Of a DNA stretch of 64,000 bases, positions 28,695-40,732 are shown piece after piece. The notes below the pieces were generated by a model that ran no database searches, had not been told where the DNA came from, and saw nothing but the letters and a program-made list of their open reading frames with translations. Position numbers and translations under genes: made by a program. This stretch comes from Hydnum rufescens UP504. Taxonomy: Eukaryota > Basidiomycota > Agaricomycetes > Cantharellales > Hydnaceae. Positions within the stretch are counted from its first letter, which is position 1, and each line of letters begins with the position of its first letter. The stretch is taken from the NCBI GenBank assembly GCA_014904985.1, contig MU128970.1, positions 6,989-70,988 on the forward strand, read 5' to 3'.

Positions 28695-29189
28695 ATGGTG
28701 AACTCGCCCGCCTCACATCAACTACCTTCTCCCAACGCCATCAGGAACAGTGTTGCCATCAATGCAGACGTCGTTCGACAACTCGCCCAGGCCCCTAATG
28801 ATTTACGGCACACATTCCGCACGGAAGGATATGATGGCGTCGTGCGATGGTCTGCACGGTGAGATTTCACTTGCTCTCTCATTGAATCAGTGCGACTCAC
28901 TGTGCTCGACCAGTTGGGCTGATTTGTGTGACACTGTGGTATGGTTCTCCTTTCTGGGGCATCGATCCCCGAGATCCAGTGCCCAACATTTATTTCTCTC
29001 TCTATCCAGCTGCGCGTCTATTCTTTCGGGTTAATGGCAGAGCCAACACGACAGCAAGCTCTTCTGGCGTGTGAACGGTGTCTTGGCCTAAATATTCCAG
29101 TCGATGTCATTACCACTCAAGCCGAACGCGTTATTTCGACACTTGATCCTTATAACGATACTCGCCGTTCATCATCATCTTCCTTATGA
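28695..29189 (+). CDS. Small conserved-looking protein, 132 residues, function unknown
   Basis: Three exons, 28695-28858, 28914-28938 and 28980-29189, total 399 nt and stay in frame through two GT-AG introns of 55 and 41 bp. The middle exon is only 25 nt. The protein starts MVNSPASHQLPSPNAIRN, has a helical segment (DVVRQLAQAPNDLRHTF), and ends in an Arg/Ser tail. A CERC pair near residue 95 is the only cysteine motif. I do not recognise the family. The clean splicing and framing are the main evidence that it is real. Confidence 0.55.
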
Positions 29190-30678
29190 CGACAACCTTC
29201 ACTCCATTCGGCTTTCTACATCATCGTGATGTTGTCATGCACCGCGCATTTTCCTGTTCTTATGTTTGGCCGTTGTGAGTATATATAATTGTAAGTGCGA
29301 TAATTAATTATTTGATGCGGATTGATCCTAACTGATGCCCGCATCATTCTCCTTCCTCTTTAGGTTGTATGACTATAATAGGAGTGTGGCCAGCGCCCCT
29401 TCCAATGCTCCGGATTAGTCTAGATACCGCTTTCCTTCCCGCTGTCCTGTGAACCACCCAAAAAATTCGCTATCCAATGAATCGTTTTTTCATTAACACC
29501 CTTCCGTCCGCTTCCACGCGAGATTCTCCCTCGGAAAAGAGGCCCCTGGGTGCCGTCCCGTCCATCCAGAGAATGAGGCCTGTGGGTCATTCCTAGCCGG
29601 CTGCAGTTCCCAGGCTTCCTAAAATGGTGGTCCCGAGCCACCTCTCCCAGAACCGCCGATTTATGTGCCTTCCCCCGGCTAGTGGGGTCTTCTGACCATT
29701 TGATAATTATATATATTTTTGCTGCCCACGACGGTCTGAACGTCAGAAGCAATCGCAGCTGGAATTACTGTCATGGCGAATTACATAAGGTACAGTGAAC
29801 ATCTTTATTAAACTCTAAAGTAGAATGCATTGGTTTGGAAAAGCGATCGCGTGGTCAATAAGTAAATACATAATTACGATAATTAATCAGTCACAGGTGG
29901 GAAAAGGAAAGAGCTGGCCACATGGCAAATTTGTCGTTTATGGTATTCGTATACGGTGTGGAGGCCACGGTCCCATTGACATCATGGCTTAATATTCCCA
30001 CTACTAAATATCGGAGACGTTTTCAGGGAATGGGCGCAGATGATCATTCGTGTGGCCAGAACCACATCCTTGGTCCAATTTTTCCGCGATACTTTTTCGT
30101 TTTATCCACGGCCGCGGCCGGTTTCGCTGCCACACACTGAAAAAAAATAACCCGTTTCAGGCCAATTTGCGCGCGTGATTGCCACATGGATCAAAGACCC
30201 TCGAATGGCTTGAGGAATTGCTTGTTCCGGTCCTGGTGTCTCTCCAATCTCAGGCAGCCCAAATCAAGACTTACACCAATGTGCCGTAACGAATCTCAGC
30301 CCAGGTTGAGAAATAGGCAAGACTTACAGGGAATTCGATCCCTGGGAATTCGAACCAGGGGTTCGAGGGTGTTTTTTCGGACCGGTGAATTCTTGGCCAG
30401 TCAACACGTAGCAATAAACGACGTGCCAGGGAAAATATGGGGTCACCCGCTCAAAATATGGAGCCAAGGGGCCAAAGAGGCATTGCAAAGGAATGTCTTT
30501 GTGGGAACCTAATTATTATAAAAGTCCAATGTGCTGGTATCGAGAACATGAAAAACAACATTCAGCAACCAGAAAGATATCATAATAATGTGATGACCGG
30601 GGTGGAGGGTATCGTAACGATAAAGCGAGCATGTAGAAGATAGTTGAAGAATCAACGGAAGAGACGCAAAATATCTTT
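29190..30678. other. About 1.5 kb without a recognisable gene
   Basis: Only short frames in both directions. The stretch includes AT-rich runs near 29285-29310 and 29700-29720, a GC-rich palindrome-like word GGCCGCGGCC near 30110, and a pair of overlapping hairpins at 30327-30360. It contains the 3' end of the next gene's transcript on the minus strand. Confidence 0.45.
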
Positions 30679-33600
30679 CTATGATGGCGAAGGATATTGA
30701 GTCCAGGGCGAAGTAGGGGCGTCATATGGATAAGGTGCTATTGGATAAGGTGCACGTGTCGAAAACTGGACGTAAGTGGAGCCCGCGTTTGGCTGCGGAG
30801 GGTACGTGCTCAGTGATAGGTCTGGCAGTGATGAGGATGAGGGATAACCGGCAGGGAGGGATGACGAATGGACCAAATGAGGATGCGGGGCTGAAGGAGC
30901 AGGTAAGGGAGCAGCCTCATAACCGAACCGAGACTGGGAATGCGAATATGATTGTGAATGCATTATGCCCCCAAATGGTACGGTGTAGTAGAGGCATACC
31001 CCTGATTCGAAGGGGAATATTGTCCATAATATCCATTCGAACCAGTAACAGGCACAGTTAATCCGGGTGTGGAACTCTGCTGGTTTCGGGAAGTCAGCAT
31101 AAGCGGAGCCTGAAGACTAAACGACGTATGAGAGCTCCCAGCCCGTGTGACTGATGTTCCGCCATCTGTCCCACCACTACCCGCTGACTGAGAGGTAGGA
31201 GGTCTGCCGTGCCCGGCCTGAGTCCCACGTATAACAGCGAGCCGCAATTGCAATTGACGCTCTTCCTCTTCAGGAGATGATTCTGATACACTCCAGCTCT
31301 GGCCTTTCTGCATTCGCTCGCGTTCCCAGGCAACCTTCGCACGCAAATTAGCGTCTCGAGCTGAACCCAAGTCTTCGGTAGATGCCGAAGGCTTATGTGT
31401 CGCTCGTTGCGTCGATGAAGCTAATGGAGATACCGGCGATCCTGATTTCGGTAGTCTCCCGTCTGATTTAGTCGGTGACTGTCGAGGAGAACGTGTATCG
31501 GCACGCGAGGAAGAGTCACGCCGAGAGGGGGTACGCTGAATTGCTACAGGACCACTTATCACAGGCTTGCTAGGAGACAGTGAAGGGGATGGTGAGGACC
31601 GTCGAGAAGGAGGCGTCTGGGAGCGGCGGGGCAGTTGAGGCCCTGTCGTGGGAGGTCGGGGGGATTGTGCTGATTGGGGCTTCGGCGGCGGAGTCGGAGG
31701 CTTGCGTGAGGATGACGTTATTGAATCGGCACTGGCGCTCCTGCGACCTTTCAGCATGCGGGGACGTGACTGGGGTCCGGTCCATGCGTTTTCTAACGCT
31801 ACTGCACTCAGAGCTGGATCGGTCTTATCCAACGATCCTCGACGGTGGTCTCGACTCCGCGACCGATGGTTTGAAGGAGTGTCTGCAACAATTTCCCATT
31901 CCTTCCCGAGAGCCGAAATGGTTTCCATCGAAGGCTGTTTGCGTCGTGTCGATGGGCTTGGCTGACCAGATTTTGGTACCGATTGATTTGAAGACGAATG
32001 CCCACTTCTGCGAGGAGGATGAGACGCCCTGCCCAGAGGGCAGAGAAGTTAATGAGGGGCGTTCATGAGGGCGTCGCGATGAAGACGATCCTGACTGATC
32101 ACCACCCGATTCTCTACGAGATTGTCGTTCGCGCAGCACCAAAGGAACAGTGCTAGGAGTCGGCGACTGGATCCCGTGTCTCGAGTCACGCAATGCTGAA
32201 CGAGATGAGGACGAGGGTCCCTTAGTAGGAGATTCAGAAGCAGGGCGCCTACGATGACGGTCTTCCCCCTCCCTGCGTTTTGCTTCGTACGCACGTCCTT
32301 CTAGTGACGAGGTCGACTCACGGCGTGGCCCCCTGTCTCGTGACCGGTCTCGGGACCGATCCCTATCTCTGTCCCGTGGCCGATCGCGATGGCGATCCCC
32401 ATCCCTGTCTCTTGATCGTTCGCGGTAGCGATCTCTTTCTCTTGACCTGTTGCGCGGACGATCTGATGTATGGCGGCGATGATCTCGTTGTTCACGAGTC
32501 CCGTCCCTTTCACGTTCACGCGGAAGATCTTCAGATTGCGGCGCAGACTTGGAAGGGACGGGTGGACGGGACGTATGCTCAGATCTCCGAGTCGGCGTAC
32601 GATCAGGGCTGGGTTGTGGTGCGCGGTCGCGCTGTCGGGGCGTATAGTCCTCAGAAGATGAAAATATGCGCTCGTCTGATGAAGATCTTGGGTCTTCGAA
32701 AAGAGGACTGTGGCGCGCAGGAGAAGGGGCGACCAAAGGGGGTGGCTCATCAACATCAGCGAGAGGGATTGTCCGGCGTGGGGGGATGATGTGATGGGGG
32801 ACTCAATATCAGGGTTGGTGATAGTGAGAGCCATTAATGCATGAGGTTCAGGAGAGGGTGACATTGGGGCCAGGATAACAAGTGGCGACGAGATCTTCGG
32901 TGTCGGCAGGTGGTGTGGGAGATCGGTGGACAAAGACAGGTCATGAGCGTCGGGCGGAACAGGATCCGTGCATTAACGAAAGCAGGTGCGAGCGCAGCCG
33001 TTGGAGAGGGTGTTGGTTGAGCGAGCTCAGGGTACACGTTTGGTACTAGAACTTCTCGTACTCTATCAGGGACGACTGTCTCTGGGATCTTTCCGGGACG
33101 CACAGCAGTGTCTTCCCATGTGATACCGGGCTTCCGGACGATGCTAAACTTCTTCAACAACCGACCGAACATGCTTCCACGCTTTTCACGCCTCTCTTCT
33201 GCTTGGATTCGAGCCACAGGATTCGGAGACGGGGAACCCCTGGGGATTTGGGTCATGAGCGCGGTGGGGGATGATATAATATTAGGGGCGACAGTGGAAG
33301 GAGAGATTGGACGCGGTCCGACTTGAGATGACCGGCGTGAACGTTTCCGAGTAAGGGTATCTCGATGTGTAGTTGCTGATGCAGAGCGCCTACGAGGAAG
33401 ACGTGTTGAAGCTTCAGAAGACGATCCGAACAATCCAAAAAGAGGACCTGTCGTTCGCTTTGAAGTTTCCCGTGTGTTGCGTTTGAGTTCCGGGGGGGCG
33501 CTTTTGGATGTTGCAGGCGAGTGAGCACCTGGAGACGTAGGTTTTAGAGGTGAGGCAGAACGTGAACGTGTCAGGAGGTGGTCAGCGGGGACAGGGCTCG

Positions 33601-34624
33601 TCGACGGTTCCGACACCGGTACCTCAGGAGTTAGTGGAATCTGCGGCGAATCGTCGTCGAGATTGATAATTGCTAGCTGGGGTAATCTACTGAGATCCGT
33701 GGAAGACTGGACAATATCGTATGCTGAAGTTGACTGCGAGAGCGGGGAAGGGGCAAGCTTTGTACTTGAGGAATTCCGCGATCGCGGATGTAATCTTCCG
33801 GTGGATGAAGGAGAGGATGCAGTTGATGAGGAGGATCCCATAGGTGACTTAATATGCACAACCATGTAGATATCAAATGGCTGACTTAATAAATATATGC
33901 GCATAACGAATGAACTAACCTGATCGAGAACTTCACTGCCTTCGATAGGGCCAGCATAGGTCCCAATACCAGGACCGACGACGGAGCTCCGCGGCCGACT
34001 TGAATTCTTTCGACCCAATTCATAGGGACTGGGATGATGCCAACGTTGGCCATGAGGATCCGATACGTCCAAAGAATCCACGATGTCAGTGTACGCCCTC
34101 AATGGCGATGGCGATGAACGCGATGTTGGAACAGATCCCTGGCCCTGCATGGGATTGGGCGAAAACGCAGAGGGCGGGAACGAAGTACGTGGCATGGCCG
34201 TAGGCGGCGGTTTCAAGTGATGGTTAATATACCAAGCAGGTCCCTTAGATTCGTATATACTGAACCTGGGTTGAGGAGGCAATGGAGTATCATTCCATTC
34301 CCCAGATTTACGTGCCCAAGCCGGAGGGCGCTCATCAGACCAGTCCTTCTGGACTTCTTCGGGCTTGGCCACAACCCAAGGCTTTGAGTCAATATCTACT
34401 GGAGTAGTAGGAGCACTGGCCGATCCATTTGCCTTCAGCAAACTATCCTCGGTATTAAGAGAATCCAACGAAGTAGACGGTCCGAGCACCTTGCGAGGCG
34501 CTGAAACAGGCATGCGCCGGGGCCCGCCCTTAACAAGCTTGATCGGCTGCGGGGCTAGAACCTTCTCCTTCGATCGCATCCAGCCAAAACGGGACTTGGA
34601 CGCTCGTCTCTGTACGTCCGACAT
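30679..34624 (-). CDS. Large Arg/Ser-rich low-complexity protein, function unknown
   Basis: Starts MSDVQRRASKSRFGW at 34624. A 72-bp intron (33848-33919) lies inside an open frame and is inferred from GT-AG and pyrimidine content. The protein is disordered: SP-rich blocks, a GSMFGRLLKKF helix (about 33170), then a striking Arg-Asp/Arg-Glu region (32310-32540) of RDRD and RERD repeats like those of splicing-associated RS-like proteins. A further segment after an intron begins PSMETISALGKEWE near 31930, and a Tyr/Pro-rich tail ends at 30679. Three frame slips each fall at a G/C run and would be cured by one added base: 32966-32967, 32780-32785 and 30968-30972. I do not recognise a family; a nuclear RNA-related role is a guess from composition. 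Confidence 0.65.
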
Positions 34625-34851
34625 GCGTGGTGGTGGTATCTAACCAGTACCCTGTTGTTCGGCTGCCGCTGGAGAAAACACGTATAAACCACAAAATATG
34701 CACCACCAAGAGCCTATCATACCAAGGGTATCCGAGATAAAAGAAAGTGGGTCGGCAACAGCGTCCAGGTTTGGTGGGTACCACCAGGCAGCGATGGATC
34801 AGGCCTGCTTGTACATAATTTGCTTCCGCATTCAACACCAACCTAGCCGAA

Positions 34852-35835
34852 ATGCAATCGCAGAAACTAACCAAAAAGCAGAAGAAGGCTATTGCCTTTA
34901 GGGAACGCAAGGGGAAGGTTTCAGGCGTCCCACTCGACATCCCAGAAATCGATCTGCCGGATGTGTCAGATCCTCCAGTTATCGAGAGCACACCCCAAAA
35001 TAAGCGAAAACGCGATAACAGCGATCTTACCGAGCCAACAACCAAAAGGGCCAGAAAGGATGAAGTAACCACGCCACCCGCAGACAAGCCTGAAAAGAAG
35101 AAACAGCGATATATTCTTTTTGTTGGTGGGTCTTCAGTCTACCCACTTGCGCTGAGTCCATGGCTACGATATATTTAGTGCCTCTTGTCCTCAAGGTAAC
35201 CTATCCTATACGAGCACGCGAGAATCAATCCAAATTCATTTTGAAGCATGCCCCGACCCACCCATCGTCCGTCTCTTAACCCCTAAAGCTTCCAAGTCTG
35301 GCGCGGCCGCGAAGTCAAAAGGATGTGCATTTCTGGAATTCCCTAATGCGCGATCGTTGCAAGTGGCGTTGAAATTGCACCATAGCCAACTCGATGAGCG
35401 CATGATCAACGTCGAGCTCACTTCGGGCGGGGGAGGGGGCGGTGAGAATCGCCGCGAGACCCTCAAGGCACGAAATAAAGCTCTTGAGGAAGAAAGGGAA
35501 AAGGTTCGTTTATTATACCTCCCCTTCCCTCGTCAGAGGGATTTTTCAATGTAGCTGTCCATCCTGACCTACCTGCCTGATAGGCACGGCAAGCGAAGGG
35601 CCTCAAGGGAACTCCAGCAGAACGGGGGCAACAGCCCTCCTCTGGCCTCCCTACTCGCCATTCCATGACCTCCGGCGCGGACCACAAACCTGCAACCATT
35701 AAGACATGGTCCGTTCCGTCTGGGGTCGAGGAACCGGGACGAGGCGGGAAGAATGCCAAACCCAAGACACGAGGGCCCAAAAAATCCCAGAAGAAAGCCT
35801 GGGCCTCTGGCGCCAATGCTGTCGCAGTGGGATGA
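34852..35835 (+). CDS. NOP6: RRM protein similar to yeast Nop6 (small-subunit rRNA maturation)
   Basis: Three exons, 34852-35125, 35196-35503 and 35584-35835, sum to 834 nt, or 277 residues. The N-terminus is Lys-rich (LTKKQKKAIAFRERKGK) and the middle holds nuclear-type KRKR and KRARK clusters. One RRM starts at QRYILFVGNLSY (RNP2) and continues to KGCAFLEFPN (RNP1). The basic Gly-rich tail ends in RGPKKSQKKAWASG, as in the Nop6 family. Such proteins act in the nucleolus on pre-18S processing, by homology. The first intron splits the RNP2 glycine. The start is 227 bp from the divergent gene at 34624. Confidence 0.78.
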
Positions 35836-36177
35836 TTCTATCTTATTCCCTTACCATAGCCACCGGACCACACAAACCGGCATAACTTGTGTCGTGGACT
35901 CAAATTGCATGTCATTAATTCCCTCAGCAGGCCGATATTTATGATGTATTAAGTTCCGGCCGCCTCGGTGCAGTCGACCTATGCCACAGCAATCTACAAT
36001 CGAGGGCCTAGGCGTGCACTCTTTGTATGGCAGACATCTGCGTTCGCGTCGGCTTATTGTACATCTTACGGACCTCACCAATAACCCATGAGAAATGCAA
36101 AGTTACAATGGGGATAAAGGCAACCAGTATGAAACAGAACATGTCCGTGTGTGACAACGCAATGTACATTAGGAGTA

Positions 36178-37340
36178 TTACGGGTGATCGTACTCTTCTG
36201 AGGGTAAGGGGAACGAGGGTATGGGATAATCTTCATCACCGTTCTGGTCCAGGAACTGAAAGGGGACAAGTAAGCTTATACATTTGGGCGTTGAATGGAA
36301 GTTTGACATACAGCTCGTAATCGCGAGATCTGCCCGGACTGTAATTCAGAAATAATATCCGTGTCAGCATTGCTCTTACCCAAACTGCCAGCATTGCCCA
36401 ACCAGGAGACACCTACCAGGTACAGAATGATAAGTTGCATTTGCACATCCAACTGAAGTTTCAATATGTCCCGACACGTCTGTAGCGCACAATCTCGCGT
36501 GGCGTCCGCCATATCCCCACTAATGCCGAGTCCCTTCACTTCGGAGATCAACTCTTCGAATTCTGCGCACCATCCAAGGACCCCTAACTGTAATACAGTA
36601 CCGTCGCACGGAAATAAGAGACGAACACACAAACAGGCAAGCAGAAGAGAAATACCACACCTGGCCGAATTGACAGTAGCGTTCGTATAGTACATTGGGC
36701 GCAGCTTTGAAAGCCTTGATTAGGCTTTCGTTCCTTTGAATCGCTGTTGGAGTTGGGTTGAATGGGACCCTCGGTGGTGATACTGGTGGGGGCTACAAGT
36801 ATTAAAGCGCAAAGTCAGTGCCCGGTGCCTGTCTGAATACTCATATCCAGGTCCAATTACGTTGGGTTGGGCAGGTCGATTTTGAAGCCTAAGGAATAGG
36901 GGAAAGGGTCAATCGCCCACACACTACAGGACCGTTGGCGATGTAAATAAGAACCATTGGAAACCAGAATACTCCAATGCTCCTGGACGGCCGTCGAGAG
37001 TGCCATAGTGCGCGACTTCGTGCAATTGCTCCTCTGACGTTGTGGATTGTTCGTCCATTTCGATGATAGTCTGTACGCGATGAGTGTGTTTGATATGGTG
37101 AGGGCGACGCTGGTGGGGAAGTGCACGATTGAGGGGAGATGGAAGAGTCGGGAAGTCTCGATAGGGACTATACGATGATGAATAAGATCCACGTCCAGTG
37201 GAATAACGTTGAGGTTTTCGGTATTCAAAGTGAGGAAATCGGTATTCGTTCCAAGAATGTAAGCTAGTATCGTCCTCTTTCACGTCCGGGCCACAACAGA
37301 ATAAAGATCGTAGCCGTTCTTTGAAAGTCGAGCGCTGAGG
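36178..37340 (-). CDS. Conserved fungal protein of unknown function, 5' end not resolved
   Basis: Six exons can be joined in frame: 36955 to about 37340, 36861-36888, 36661-36792, 36417-36587, 36312-36338 and 36178-36255. The C-terminal half is well ordered: AFKAAPNVLYERYCQFGQ, LGVLGWCAEFEELISEVKG, then ALQTCRDILKLQLDVQMQL, ending FPLPSEEYDHP. The N-terminal half is basic, with FKERLRSLFCCG and a Tyr/Ser-rich part. I believe this arrangement is widespread in basidiomycetes but know no function. There is no in-frame ATG before FKERL, so at least one short 5' exon is missing. Candidates lie within 37390-37900. One exon is 27 nt and one 28 nt. Confidence 0.6.
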
Positions 37341-37399
37341 CGATGCAGGTGTGTGTGGCAGGATGCTGAGATATCTTTGTCACGGAGAGCTAAGAGAAG

Positions 37400-40300
37400 A
37401 TGCAATCCAATTGGCGATCTGGAAACCGACAAGCGCAAGAGGGATTCCGTGGATCGCGAACGACCAAGTCGACAGATCGAAAAAAAAGAAAAATTAGATT
37501 TTGTTCAGGGACTGTGGTACTCCCCACGCCAAGCCAACGCACTGAAACGAAAGAGGTCGTAATGGGAGGAAGTAATTGGACAACTAGGAGAGAAAGCAAA
37601 TTTTGGGATCGTCTTCGACGCTCTCGATATCTGGCCGAGGTCCTCAATCTGCTTCGCCAAGTGTCTCGTTGGAAAATTGGAAAACACGCTGTTGCAGTGC
37701 TCGAGTCGCGCCTCCCGCGGCACCTGCCGTGGAACCGCTGTACGAATGCACGCATGCCCGCTGATAGAAACTGGCCAGCATGCAGAGTGGATGGAGCTGT
37801 GCTCGTGCACAGCAGCCATTTTCGTACGGCGAGGCTTTTCTAAATCTCGGCTCTGCGCCCGCCCCAGGAAACACAGCCGAATTGTGGTTATATCGGCCAA
37901 GCCAAACTATGTACTGAAATATTTGTTGCAGTTGTCGGGGCTTCCAGTTAGGTGTAGATCAGCGCGTCAAGGATCGAAGGCATATCTCCAGTCCCTGCAG
38001 CATTCACTGGCGTTGTAGACCCATTGTCTCTGTTAAGCCCTATCCGTTGTTAGTTCGAGTGCTTTTCGTCGGCCCCACCATTCAGCACTTCGATGCATAT
38101 TGGGAGCAGCAATGTTTAGCTTGCTACCAATTCGGCCGGCATTGGTGGTGTCGGTTCCTTCAGGCGCAAGCTCGGCTGAGAGGCAATTTGGCCGATCCCA
38201 CTACTCACATCACCCTTATTCACACCTCTCTGCCGCTTAATAGCTAATTCGGATTCTGTGTGCCCCGATGGAAATAACGCTAATGTGTCTTCAATGTGTG
38301 ACATTCTCCCTTTCTGATTCACAGGGCATTATTCGTGGACCTTCAAATCCCGAGTGATCTTTGGATAATGTGCTGGGAATCCTGGTTGATTGCTTTGATG
38401 TCAGATACAGCATCTGGGACTTGTGGAACCTAGTCTCAAAATTTCAGTCTTCCCGCCTAATGACTAATGAATGGACTACAACCCCCCCCCACTGGAGACT
38501 TCAGTATGTGCCATATCGGAACATGGTCGGTCGTCCCATCAATATCTGACGATTAAGGGGAACATCTGGTATCCGAATTCCGGATTACCATTGTCGACTC
38601 TACAGATCCCGGAGGAGCTCCGAGCCGACTCCACACCCTCGATACTTCTCACGGATGATATTCCCGTTTCCAAGGTGTCATTTTCACCGATTTGGATGTC
38701 AGCGGCTGACAAGCCACTCTGCACTCTCTTGGACTGTATGGGTGCCTTGGCTCGAGATCTATGCCCTCATTTGGTATCTTATAGTTGAGGATTCATGCTT
38801 TTGGAAGCCCTTCTAATCCCTCCCAATTCTACCAGGGCACGTTGTGGGAGCTAATTGTATTGAGACTCCCAAAAGAGTTGAACGTGTGTCCCCCTGGTGA
38901 GTCAAAACACTAGGGTCCTGAATGCGAGAACGTAACTCCAATGTGGGTGAATATTGGACTTGTGGGAACACCATGCGACATATGAACACCGGTGGGCTGC
39001 CTGCATTCGCATGGGTCATTTGGGTGGGCATGGCAGGAGGAGCCGCCCCCATAAATTAACAATAATTTTTGCTTTCCACATGGGGTGGCGATGCCCGCCA
39101 CATTTGTTGCTTCCGGTCGGCCACTTCCGACCATCGTTTCATTCCACTCACCGCTCTGTGGCGCTCAAACTCCATATGGGAATGCGCAGGAAAAACTAAT
39201 TACCCGGCAAGTTCCCAAGATACTGGCGTGAGTTTCTCTACAAATTGTAAGAAAGAAGCCACGCTCATAGTTGCTGCGATAAAACCTAATTAGCTTGCAC
39301 CTTCCTTAATTATCCATAGATCTGCTGTGAACGCAATCCTAAGCCGCCCTTATATATGAATCCATTCATGGGGTCGGGAAGATTCCCCACTGGTACGTCT
39401 CGTTACCCACCTGACCCCGTGTGTATATTCTTCCATTTTACCACCCAAAAGGGGCGAGCCCCCCCCAAACCGGCATCAATATTTGCTAAATGATAATATA
39501 GACAGCTCCCAATCCTTCCTCATACTTGGCTATTTCGTGGCCCGAACCCTTGAACGACCTGCCTTTTTTGCTGATTCGTTTAGTGCCAACTTCGCAATTT
39601 ATACTAAGGAATTTGATCTTTGGCGAGTAGGACAACAGCCAGATTCTTGTGGTTCCAGTCGGATCAGCAAACGAGTTGGAATCATGCATCCTGAACAAGC
39701 CGCAGCAACTGGCAGTCTCGGGGTCCTGCCGATATGCGATTGACGTGGGGGCCTCGACTTGGAAGCCTTAACTTGGGTTTACACTCCTGACTCGGAATGT
39801 GGAGGACGTGGATCCGAACGAGTATCCCTCCCCATTTCCAAGCCGCAGAAAACCCCTACCCTACCTTATAAACTACCTTCTTGACCCTTACAAGGCACCT
39901 CAAGGCCCTCACCAGTGACTTCGCTGAGATCGTACTCGGACGTCATCCTCAATTTTTACATTTCCAATTGTTCAGTGTTGCAGTAGTTCCACGTCACTTC
40001 GGTCCGATATTGAATATAACAGAGACTGCTGCCTCGCTATCTTTTTCTATCTTACCAAGCTGCGATGTTCGGCTCGGAACACTGTTTCCTCATCCCTGTG
40101 AACCCGTATTTTTCATGGGCGTCCACGAAGGAGGCCTTTGTGTGTGTCCCAAAGATTTCCCCCCGTTCCACCCATCCAATATATATATATATCGTGTAAA
40201 CACAAATGTTTCAATCACTGTACATTCTGCGTTATTCCACAACTCCGTTGTGCACCAGGGACCTCATCAGATGTTCAGATCCGTCCTCATCTTCGATTGT

Positions 40301-40732
40301 AAAGGAAATGTGCCTTCAGAAGAAACTCGTATCAAAGCTAGGAGTCGGAGTCCACGAGAGAAAAGGAACCACAGTGGGAGCGTATACAGTTATTCACTAT
40401 TCACACCAGTCGGCGCTCCAGTAACCGGCAGGCAGCCTGGCTGCAAAAAACTGGCAGCCCGGAATATACGCACAGTATTCTAGTTGATTGAGGTCCTGAC
40501 ATTACAGCTTGCAGGGACCCACGTCAACCGTGTCGTTCTGAAGAAACAACGCACGGTGCAAAAATTGCTCATTGAAAACCCATACATATGTATGAATTTA
40601 TGAATTGCAGTCCTCTATCAAGTACAAACAGTTTGTGGCTACTCGGGTGAAAGCACCAGCATCTTCTAAGCGTGTCGCGTTTTTTCAGTTTGTATGTCCT
40701 TGCTCCGGGCGCGCGGATAAAGGATGGTCTAA
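37400..40732. other. About 3.3 kb without a confident gene
   Basis: Scattered frames up to 200 codons (for example 39881-40483 on the plus strand, which lacks an ATG at its head) show no family match. A TATA-like word (CCTTATAAA) at about 39862 and a TA dinucleotide run at about 40180-40193 are visible. The left part may contain the missing 5' exon of the gene ending at 36178. Confidence 0.45.

Noticed and set aside
30320..30375. tRNA gene suggested by GGTTCGAATTCC on the minus strand
   Set aside because: The T-loop would have 9 nt instead of 7 and no acceptor, D or anticodon arm can be paired with it.
34852..35178. Unspliced 108-residue protein ending at 35178
   Set aside because: The frame runs into an intron starting GTGGGT at 35126; splicing restores the RRM core FVGNLSY.
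39881..40483. 200-codon plus-strand open frame as a gene
   Set aside because: No ATG at its head, no recognisable motif, and a composition like other chance frames in this interval.
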